A stretch of DNA of 64,000 nt, from the NCBI GenBank assembly GCA_942159475.1, contig OW804102.1, positions 28,960,873 to 29,024,872 on the forward strand, in the 5' to 3' direction. Source of the DNA: Sthenelais limicola. Lineage: Eukaryota; Annelida; Polychaeta; Phyllodocida; Sigalionidae. The notes below the pieces were generated by a model, which did no database searches, was not told the origin of the DNA, and saw nothing but the letters and a program-made list of their open reading frames with translations. Below, piece after piece: positions 40,320-52,300 of the stretch (its first letter is position 1; every line of letters begins with the position of its first letter). Both the position numbers and the translations under genes were made by a program.

Positions 40320-43300
40320 GTAAGTTGCATGATTTGTGCTCTGAAGTATGACATTTTAAATATAATTTTCGCGATTCCTTTTGATAGTATCATATACCGT
40401 ATTTATATATCAATTTCAATTAAGAAAAAAGAAATTACATTATTTTGTAGTAGGTTTAAAGTCAAACAAATCGTATTTGTCGTCTTCCTTGATAATCTTT
40501 CTTCTAAAAGTGGCCTAGGTAGGGACCCTTTCTGTGATTTAAAATATGACTCCCAACACATACATTAAATTATCGCGTTATTTTTTCTAGTGCAATACGC
40601 TTGTCTAACAAGTTGGCTAGGAAAAAGGTGGATGATATATCTTTGCTTCAAACATTTGTGGATAACTTGATATTTCCCCTACTATATTTCCCTCCTATTC
40701 ATTATATAGAAATAATCTTTTCTGAAAATAGCAAGTATTGGTATTAAGTGTAAAATACTTTTAATTATACTCTAGTCTTAGCAAATGAACAGAGATGATA
40801 TGTCGGTGGACCCAGTATCGTGCGCTGTATTCTTACTGGGGAAAAAACGTTATTTCTTATTAGATTATTTAAAAGATCTTCCTTTCACTTGGGCATTATC
40901 CTCTTACAAATGAAATTGTATCTCTAGTTTCAGGGACACGGTGTTATTGTTAATTCAAGAGAGTTGAACATACATCACACTCATGTCTCCGGATCCAAAG
41001 AAAGCCAGCCCCTTGGACCACTGCGACCCCCCACCAATATTCTGTAGGAGTAAAGTTGGGTTCACTCTAAGATGACTGCATGTCCTTTTAAGAGAATTGG
41101 AGAGAGTCGCAATACAATTGTATGAAAGGCAATGCCCTGCGAATCTAAATTGTTATGAAACAGGACCCAGTTCCCTTTAAGTTGTGCGGATCATAAAAAG
41201 AAGTCCCATTTCTGAGATCTTCGCACAATGAGACATACCGGTACACTGGAAGGGGAAACGATGCATGGGTAGACTCAGGGACTCACGGACATGGGTGTTA
41301 TGCATCACTAGAGGGAGTGAATTGGTCATGTGCCATTGGCAAAAGAGCCACTCAGGCCCCGGGCTCAGGGCTAATGTTTGACAGGGCATTCACATAAATG
41401 TAATAGGGGATTTCCATGTGCCACTGCCCATGTCTGTTACAATGCATCATGGGATAGATTCTGATGAAATCTGACATACAAATATTTGGCAACATTTTTA
41501 TCGAAAATTGCAAGAATATTTTCACTACTATCATAGCTTTTATAAATGATCTATGAAAACCAAATACATGATGGGAAAGATTGGGACTTTTTTATGGAGA
41601 CATGTATAACATATGGATATTGACATAAGAGCATTTGATAAATATTCCATGCTGAATATGGCATGTTTCCTATAGATTTTATGCCGTACCATTAGTCCCA
41701 TAATTTCATGCGAATTACGAATGACCCTCTCCAAGTTCTCTACATATAATTATCATCTGAGGGTGAACCAAACTTTAGTCCATAAAGTGTGCATGTTAAT
41801 ATATATATTGATTATTATTTCAGTTCAAAAGTCTCAACAAGAGCCTTGACCAGTTAGGCAAGGACATTACCAGGGTAGCTGACCAGGCTGGGACAAAAGT
41901 CTCTCAGTCAATTGACGCTAACAGGCAGTCTGGTTTGTTGGTGAGTTGCGGTGTAGTAGAGAAGGGTGGTTATTCACCCATCCCAGTCAAACCTGCCAAA
42001 TTCTAGCTTCGACCCTATACATTCCACCTCTATCCCTTTGCCAGCCTGCTCTTCGCCTTTTAACCACTTCATCGATAATAATGGTTGAGATTCCGAATGC
42101 TACCTCTAGATTTGGTACAATCCCTACCTTCCTTTAAAAATATACAACACAAATTTTAAAAAGTTATACGAATTTATATATGCAAGTTCAACCTATTACT
42201 GTCAGTTGGTACTTGCACCGCTATAAAATAAAAAGCACACTTCAATGATACATTTTTATCAAACCATACCTGTCTTTTTATTCAGTATCACGTTCCCGTT
42301 TATAAAGCATTCTTTATTCAATCATTCTTATTGAAACTGTGTGTGCTGTCCAAATTAATTGGTTTGTAATGCATCGGGGTGGGAGTGATACTGCACAACA
42401 CGAAAGCTGTGTTCTCCATAGGAGGTAAGTATGTTATCCTTCGTTTCCCAGGGCACTGAGACGTGAGAGAAAGTACAGGAATCTCTATATCTGCACGTGA
42501 AAACAAAGGTAATGGAAGTATAGGCCATGTGTATAGCCGTCTATGGTTACACGCATGTAATAGAACCATGGCTAACAATCGAAATGAGCAGGGTTTCTCA
42601 TCCCATTAGCGTGTTTCCTCTATGGCCCCGATATGGCCAACTAGATACACAAGTATAGGGTGAAAGGGTTAAAGTATAGGGTTAAAGGGGGGGGGGGAAC
42701 ACCCACCCACATCAATAAATCTCTGCTGGAGGTGAGAACAAAACTCATGTTGAAGTTGATGAAAACATTGGTTACTAAAGTTCTTGCACTCCAATTATTT
42801 TGGTTTCAGTTGAAACATCATCATGTATATATATCTGAGGACCTCCCTATTAATTTATATATTCATATATTTCCTTTTCAGTGAGATGTAGCCACTTTCG
42901 AATAGGATCGTTCGAGCCGTTGGACAATTTCTCCTTTTTTTTCAGAACCTCTAAATGTCAATTATAGCCATCAAGATCGCCCAAACCGAATTAAAATTCA
43001 AATCAAATAGATTGTAGTGTACACGATACTGCCTGTCTTTTAACCCTGGAATAGTCGCGGTATTTGGATATGTTTGGCAAAACGGTTGACAGCGCCGTGC
43101 GAACTGTTGACAAGGCGTGTGATGACGCTTTCTTCGGCAATGGCCTTGGTGTAAGACTAGTTTATTCCCACCTAAATATTTCCTCCTTAGAAGTCCTCAC
43201 AGTTTTCAAACAATCGAACCAGCCAGTTTGCCCTTTCTGAACATTGTTATGTAATACGCAAATTTGGTTTGGGTGGTATTTTTGGTTATTGTGCTTATCC

Positions 43301-46300
43301 ATCATTACTTTTCTGCTACATGTTTTGATACTTCTTTCATTCCTATCAAGGAACATCACAACACTTTTCCCTGAACTAAATCTGGTTCAGATGACCACAC
43401 CTTGTGACTTTTATATATATATCACATATTGCACTTATCATCCTGAGAGCTTCATGATCCATGGGAACGGACATAAAAGACATTTGCTTGTCTACCTTCA
43501 TTTATTTTGCGAATTCTTTCTTTTCTTTTAGTCAGGGTTATTTAAATCGCTAGAAAGAGGATTTAACTCGGCTGTATCGTCAGCAGATAAAGCCTTAACC
43601 AGTGTATCACGTGAGGTGGACAAAGCATTACAAAGTCCCAACAGTGCCGTGGCGGTAAGTTGGTCCAAAGATTAAACAATGAGAGTCCCTCTTGTGGTGT
43701 GTCATAGTGTAGCTGGTTTTTATCCCCGTCAGGTCTAACAAGGTCTAATGTAGTGTCCGTGAGATTGTTCAATTGTAACAAAATCCCATCTTTCCAGACA
43801 TTCTTTTGGGCCGTCCGAAAAGGAGGTGTGTGCTTTCGCATCAATGCCACAAGGTGAATATTTTTCGAAAGTGACAATCTAAAAATATAATATTCTAAAA
43901 TTACATGTCTTGTCTGTCCCATATAATCTATCATTAGTTTCTAGATTTATTAGTTAGATTTGCAAAATATGCATGCTCTTCTTGTATATGTTTAACATCC
44001 ATTGCAGAGGCTATGGTTGATGGGAGGGCTATGTGGGACGTGACTCATCAATTGTTTTCTTTTTATTATGATAAATAAAATTTGAATGATAAGTAGTCCA
44101 GGCAGTCTCTACAGCTCAATCACATATATATAATACAACCAGTTCCGAAAAAAAGTATTTATTTCTTTGTGTCCTGCCCATCTCTCAGTCCTAGAGGCTA
44201 TTCCAAGCGCATTGTGCATGGCCAAAGTAAAATAATTAGTCAACTTTCAGAATGAGATCCAGAAACGTCTCCTTTTCTAAGCAACGCAAGGCCCGATAGA
44301 ATATCTGGAAAGAGCTCCAGCTCATTATATGATGAATAACATCCGAGGTTCATATTCCACGGTGTCACATGGGGCTGGGCCCGGTGCAAGGGATATATTC
44401 ATAACGGGATAACATTGGTTTATGTTTGGTTCAAGCACATACGTGTCTAGTTTTATCATTCAGAGACTAACATTAACATTTGATCTTTTATGTGTGTTTT
44501 TTACTCAGTTGTAATCTTAGTGTTCGTGTTTTATAAGTCTGTGAATGGATGGCATCAAAACCTCACAGAATTGATTTAGGGTATTATAACTGCTTTAAAA
44601 TCTCTCGCTACTTTGATAGGTTTTGTATTAAAATCACCATGTGTCAATAGGCCTTGGTACATACCTTGCTGTTATATGAACACTAGTATGACCAAGATCT
44701 TGACCCATTGCGATGGACTTGATGTCATTTATGTATAACATGAACATGTGTTTCAAAGTCGAGCCATTGGAATATGTACAATTGCAGTAACTTAACCACA
44801 GAGATTGACATAAATTACAGTTTTTATATAATGCACGATGGTGTCAAAGATTTTCAATACTTCATTTTATCTTAGTGAATTTTTTTTTTATAAGAATATG
44901 ATTTTAAATCGAGGCAATTGACATAATAAAACTGATGTTACGAAATCTTTTGATATCTTCTAAGACTGTATGTGACACCAAGTGCTTTATATTCCAAATA
45001 TTACATTTTTATTGGTAAAATTTTGAAACTTTGTGACGACCGTTGTTGTACATGTTCTAATGACCACCCATTAACATAGACAAGGGGAGATTACGACTAA
45101 TATACACCTGGAGCCAGGCAAGTATCATTGACTTGAATAGACATATAGAGATTCACCGGTATACAAATGTGCCTCCTGAACAAGGTGATGTCCACTAGAT
45201 TTATTAAATATCCTCTCTGAATCACTCTACAATTTACCCCACACATTCTCCGACATGTCCTTGCACCATATCTCATGCACGACCACCCAACCAACCCTTC
45301 TTTTCTCTTAGAAATATATTTCCCCAATCATCTTAACATTTCCTGTCAGTCAATTTAACGAATTAACAACTTTTAATACTGAAATGAAATCGTCTAAAAC
45401 CTGAATACTGATAACAAGCCAAAGTGAACCTATACGGTAACTTCAGCATTAATTAACTAACGTAACTAACATTTGATAAATATGTTTTATAGACATTTGA
45501 TAATTTAGACAAATCATTCAATTAACAATCCACTTCTATTCTATAGTAAATTTCAATGAATGTTATCGAGATTGTTTAGCTTTTAACTGAAAATTCTGCT
45601 AAAATGCTAAATGTTCTGTTTTAAATATATTATATATATTCAATTTTTATTCGGTAAACATTTACATTATATGACAAGATGCGACTGAAAGGGACTAGTC
45701 CTTTTAGATGGTAGGTCTTCCAGGTCTACTAGTTAGGGAGGTTCAGCAAGTCTACCCAATTACGTAGCCTAAACGTAAACTTACCTGTATCTCTAATATA
45801 CAAACATACGTTAAAATGAAGAAAGAGATTAAGCAAAACATGGCGGAAAAAACGTAACGTAACATTTCAAACAAAATATTTCATCTCACAATTTAATTTG
45901 TACACATTAAACTGCGACGTAATTCACAAAAGAAAAGATACAGATATGGCTACGTAATTGAAATAGGTTTGCTTGCGGAACCTTCCTATTGTATAGAGAT
46001 AGTTGTCATCAGCCGTGTTCATCCTTCCAGGACAACTTTCGCTCTGGCAATGTGATCCAACTCATCTCCAGGAGCAGTGGACGGGCAGTACAGATAGTGA
46101 CCGCTGCCAATGGTCAGTTAGTGGTCGACGCTTTGGGGCCCGAGGGTCCACAATTCCTCCATGGTGAGTCCTTTTTATTGACAAATATTCTGTTCAAGTA
46201 CGTCATTTCAATTTCAATTTATTTATATGCCCCAGGTTGCCCGCGGGCGGTCTTCCCCTGACACCTGATGAGAAAGAAGAGAACTTAAGGGTGGTCTCCA

Positions 46301-49300
46301 CTGACTGCGGTAAGCTCTGCGGTAAGCCTTGCGATGGTTTGTGCTGGTTCTGTAAGTGGAGAGGAATGACGAGGTCCTGCCTACATGGATCACTGTCCAT
46401 GTAGGCAGGACCTCGCCACTTCTCACCATCACAGCACCATGGCAAGGCTTACCGCAGAGCTTACTGCAGCCAGTAGAGACCACCCTTTATTGTTCCAGGA
46501 GCTCCGAAAACATATGTATGTGGTGATATTGGGTGTAGGTGGCCGCTGAGGGTTAGTTCGTCCGAACCTCCCCAGTGGTCACTACTGGTCCGCGGGACTT
46601 TTTAGTCTAAATCATATGTTTTGCCTGTCGCCTTTTATATATTTAACAGCAGCCAGCTGTTGGTCGATAGTAACCACGACCTGGGTTTCTACCATTTAAT
46701 GTAAGCTGTAGAGGCCATGATAAACCTCTCAGTGTGGATAGTGTTACTTAAACCACTCATTGTGAATTGTTGACTGTTGATGTATATGTCTGATGGACAC
46801 CTTTGGATGAGGGTTACCTGGCTGGCCAGGTAATCCGAAGTCCACAGTCCAGTCAGGTCTGATGCGAACTGATGCCAGTTCCGAAACCTCACAATAAAAC
46901 CCAAGTGAACAGGTAGCGCCTGCCTTTGTTCCTTTTGTTCTATGTAACTCTCGATTGATAAGCTTCGGATACGCCAAGGGAAACGAACCTGCGACACAGA
47001 TACTCTACAGTAGTCCGATTCACTACAATTGGTGCCGTGACCAAACTTGGCTTTCTGTCTTATCGATTGAGTGTTGGGCTTATAGTTTTTAACTTTGCTA
47101 AAGATTTTGGTAAATCTTTGAGATGGCTGCCAATGCAAATGGAGTCCAGGTGGCGGATGCAGCGGCCCAAGTTGGCCTGCGCATTTCACCAGCTGGTATG
47201 AAGGGTTATCGCAAACCTACTCCTGGCTCTGGTGCAAAGAAAACTAATCCGAAGGTAAAAGTGACCAGTCCGAAGTTGACTCTGCAGCCTGTTGCCGCTG
47301 CTGGAGGTCAATGGACTGAGTTTCGAAGGAATCCTGTGATAGCGGATTCTTTTGAGGAGGAAGAAAAAGAGCAGTTGAGGACTGAAGTGGCCTCCTGGCG
47401 CCATGCCTATTCTGTGCAAGGACAGTCAATGCACGATGCTCGTGGAACTATTGATCAGCTCATAGAGCAGAATCGAGACCTCCAGAGCACGTTGGTTCAA
47501 GTAACCGATGACTGCCATGCCACTACACGTCAGCTTCGTGTAGAGAATGAAAAATTGCGGAATGAGGTAGCCAGGGTGGATGACATGTCACGAATGAAGA
47601 ACATGTTGGATGATTCTTCGGATGTTGAGGATACGGATCTTTATGGTTCGCCCCCTAGGATAGGAGGAGTTTCTCCGCCATTGGGCGTAGAGAGACCTAC
47701 ATATCCTAAGGAAGGTGGTGGATCATACATCCTCCTCACTCCGAGGCATTTTTGTGAAGAAAAGGCTGCTCGGACACCCGTGCCCGAGCGTCTAAAGTTG
47801 TCCGAAGCGGTTGGTGGACAGGCTGCGGGCGAACCTGAGCAACATGCTACTTCCAGCGGAGGGCGTGTAGCGGGTTCTAATCAGCCTAACCAAACCCAGC
47901 AAGCTTCTCCTCCACGTGGAGGATCCAGGACACCTAGGCAAAAAGATACGGTGACATTCACTGCCTCGTCTCCTCTTCACGGAGGGGGAGGGGGTAGGCC
48001 TTATGTTGGAGCGCACTCCAGCATTAAGAGACCAACTGCTTCCACAACGTATGTGCGTGGTCATGTTGACAATAGTCAATATGTGAGAAATGCTGGTCGG
48101 CAATGGACTACAGTCGGAGGGTTGCCAGATGCTTCTGGAATCCAAATACCTGGCGTTCATGCGATTGACAATTCTCCCATGCGACATATGACTAACCAAG
48201 TATCAAATTACTTTCGGGATAAGTCAGTGGTGCAGGGCCTGAAGTATGAAGGCGCTATAGGCGCCGAACTCACCTTCAGGTATCAGTTTGTGGCAACGAA
48301 CGTTAATCATGCCCCTAAACCGGCGATTATACGAAACTGGGATCCTAAGGATTCCTGGCGGACACATCTCGGAGAGATGAAAGTGCTAGCCGAAGCGCAT
48401 AATTGGACTCCGGAACAGTTCCTTATGCAGCTTAAGTGTAGCTGCCGTCGTCAGCTAGGCGAGATGGGAGATTTGCCCCCAGGTTTGGATCTTATTGGTT
48501 TTGTAGACCATATGGATGCCAACTTCGGTGAGCATTCTCTTGAAAAGAAGCAGTCCGAATTCTATAACTGCAGACAAACCCCTAAGCAGCCGAGCCGTAT
48601 GTTTGCCAATGAGGTAGCCAAACGTGCTAGACATGCTTTCGGAATTAATCTGGATAATACTCTTCGCACCCTCTGCTTGAGAGTCTTCTTGAAAGGCTTG
48701 ATCAACCAGGAGAAAGCTGCGTGGGTGAAGCTTAAACAGCCGTTTGACCTTCTCCAAGCAATTCACTGGGCTGAGGTGTGGGAGAGTTGTCATATGGATT
48801 TCGCGAACGCTGCTGTCTTGCAATCTGCTGCTATAGGTCCGTTGGCTGTTGCTATCCCATTGGAGGGAGCGGCAGCCGAAGGTTCCCAGTTGGGGAAGAG
48901 CAAGAAGGCAAGTGCCAAAGAAAAGGCCATGGTACAGGTTAGCCAGGCACTGGCGTTGCAGGAGTCCGACGACGATGATCAGTCCGACGGTCCCGGCAAT
49001 GCGATAGTGCAAGCTTTCCAAACGTGGCAGGAAAGACAAGGAAAGTCGAATTCCTCAACCCAGCAGTATAAGAAGTCTGCTGGGGGTAGAGAGAAAAGAA
49101 CCTGGCAAGTTCGGAAATGCTATTTTTGTAGTGAGGAGGGGCATTTCGCCTCGGCTTGCCCCACTAAAAAAGCTCTACTCGAACTTGTGAAGAAGCCAAG
49201 CGCTCCCGGAGGGAAGCCGGCTTCGGAAAACTAGGTTCGGCTCCTGTAGTAAGCGATACGGGAGCCTCGGACAACACGCTTCTTAGTACCACAGTCCGCG

Positions 49301-52300
49301 AGGATCTTGGTAGTAGTCTAGAAACTGGGAAATCAGCCCAGGCACCGGTGTGTAAGATAGGGTTAAAGCTTAACGACAAGAAGCTACCCGATCTGATAGC
49401 TGGAGGTCCTAGGCCGTTGCCGGACGGTGATTTTCTTCCTGAAAAGATTCAGGGATGCTCGGACAAGAGCCCTGGCGTGCGTTGGGGACAGGCCGAGTAC
49501 CAAGCTGAGTCAGGTCAGGTTGTCTTGGTAGAAAAAGGCCAAGAGAAGTCTGCTCGGATTCAGAAAGTTTCTGTTCAACAGCTGGAAACTCTGGAGATTC
49601 CTTCCAAATTACTGGTGAGGGAGAGATGGTATGCCCCTGTAGGCATAGGTGGGAAGAGTGGTTATTTCTTGGTAGATCCAGGCGCGACGACGAGTTTGAT
49701 TACCAAGGATTTCTACGAATCCCTTCCACATGCGCCGCCTATGATTTCGGTGCGTATGGCGTGCTCGATGGGTAATGGAACGCCTATAACTACATATGGG
49801 AGCGTGCTCTGTCCATATGAAGTGTCGGGTCGGACTTACATGATGACATGTCTGGTAGTCAGCGGTCTGAAGGGCCCTGAAGACGGGATATTAGGTGCAG
49901 ATTTTTACTATGTGCACCGTTGTTGTTTGGATTGGTCAGGAGTGTTTTATTTGGAAAACTTCGGACATTCTACTGTATGTAAACAGTGGAAAAAGAAGTC
50001 CGAAGGTGAAGAATTTTCCTCTATAAAGACCATGACTGTGAACGAAGTAGATATTGGAATAGCTGTGACACTTAGGAAAGCGGTGATCATGAAGCCCAAA
50101 TCTATTACACTCGCAGAATTGGACTTTGATAGTGGCTCAGACGCATCGGATGCTTGGATGTTCGAGCCAGACCAAGGATTGCTAGAAGACTTCGCCTTAG
50201 GGAGCCTGAATACATATGTTTCAGGTGGAGGTTCAACCGCTTTGGTAGCCTTCAGCAATCCGTCCGATCGCCCAATGAAAATTGGCAAACGAAGGATGGT
50301 GGGCAGATTAAGTAGGGTTACTCTTGTGGCAGAGGACTCCGCTTTGTCTGAGGATGACGGTAGCAATATTATCAGAGAGGCAATCATTAATTCCATACAG
50401 GTTACGGAATCGCCTGTGGCGGATGATGATCTGATAGCTCCCGACATCTTGGTACCACCGAGTGCAGAGTGCCCGCTGAAAAAGTTGGTCGATGATTCGG
50501 ATTTATCCGAGAAAAACGAGAAGAACGTTGCTCTGTCTTTGCTGGAGGAATTCCGAGATTGTTTCTCTCTTCCGGGTGGCAAAGCCCTTGGTTGTACTGA
50601 TAAAGTTCGCCATGTGATAGACACTGGAGATGCTTGTCCGATCAAACAAGCATACCGGCGTATTCCTGTGGCGAAGAGAGACAAGGCAGAGGCAGAGATT
50701 TGGAAAATGTATAGGGAGGGCCGGATTGAACATAGCAGTAGCCCCTGGGGTGCTCCTATTGTCATGGTGGCCAAGAAGGATGGCACACAGCGTTTTTGCG
50801 TTGACTATCGTCAGCTAAACTCTGTAACTATAAAGGATAGCTTTCCACTACCTCGGATCGATGAGTGCATAGAATCACTTGGTGGTAACCAGTGGTTCTG
50901 TACTTTAGATCTTGAGAGTGGGTACTGGCAGGTGGCGATGGATGAAGATAGCAAGTCGAAAACTGCATTCTTATCCAGTGTAGGGTTATTTCAATTCAAG
51001 GTTATGGCCTTCGGATTGTGTAATGCCCCCGCTACCTTCCAACGCATGATGGATCAGATGTTGGATGGCCTTCGTTGGAAATCATGTCTGGTCTATCTGG
51101 ATGATATCGTGGTTTTTGGGAAAACTCTCGAAGAGTGCCTAGATAACCTGAGACTCGTCCTTGAGCGTATTCGGGATTATGGTCTTCGTTTGAAACCCAA
51201 GAAATGTGAATTTTTCCGCAAGAAAGTGGAATACTTGGGTCGGATTGTGTCAGGCCATGGCATTTCGGCGGATCCGAAGAAGATCCAGAAAGTCAAGGAC
51301 TGGCCAATCCCCACGAATGCTAGGGAAGTAAGGCAATTCATTGGATTCGCCTCCTATTACCGAGATTTTATGAAAGATTTCGGTAAATTAGTGATTCCCT
51401 TGCAGGACGTTGTAACCGCGGCAGGCAAGGATAAACGATATGCTAAACCCATAGAGTGGACTCCTCGTTGCCAAGATGCATTCGATACATGCAAAAATTT
51501 GCTAATCTCTTCTCCTACTCTCGGATATCCTCAACCTTCGGGTAAGTTTATCCTTGATACGGATGCAAGTAGTTTTGGCATGGCGGGAATTCTGTCTCAG
51601 GTCCAGGAAGGAAGGGAGGTGGTTCTGTGTTTTGCAAGCCATAGTTTATCTAAGCCACAGAGAAACTATTGTGCGACAAAGCGTGAGCTGCTTGCCGTTC
51701 TGACCTACCTGCAAAAATTCCGACATTACTTGCTTGGTAATAAGGATTTTATCGTTCGGACAGATCACGCCTCCTTGCGTTGGCTGCTCAATTTCAAGGA
51801 TCCGACCGATATGTTAGCTCGCTGGCTACTCACCTTACAGGAATTCGGGCTGGATCAGAGCATGATTTTGCATCGGGCTGGTAAACAGCATGAAAATGCT
51901 GATGCGCTGTCGCGCTTACCAACCAGAAAATGTGGAAGACCAGACTGCCTAGATTGCGGTGCGCATGATGCTGTTATTGCCACTAACGAAGTTTCCTTAG
52001 GGACTCAACGGAACGTGTTGCAAGAAGCTCAGCAAGCCGACCCACTTGTAAAAAGGTTGCTGAAAATGTTGGATGGAACTGTGCCGATTCCTAGCAGAGA
52101 AAATCTTGCTGGTGAGTCTAATGAGTTTCGGACATTTGTCAGACATCTTGGTAGTATGGAGGTCAGAGATGGTGTGCTATGTCTGGGGTGGACAAGACTA
52201 GCCACCGGAAAGAAATACTGGAGGAAAATTGTCCCTGTTTCCATGAGGAAAGAGATCTTCCAGGGCATACATGGTGCCAAAACTGCGGGTCATTTCGGAA

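Noticed and set aside
46744..46977. 77-codon minus-strand frame repeated at 57876-58109
   Set aside because: The two frames are identical only because they lie in the two identical LTRs; no coding signs.
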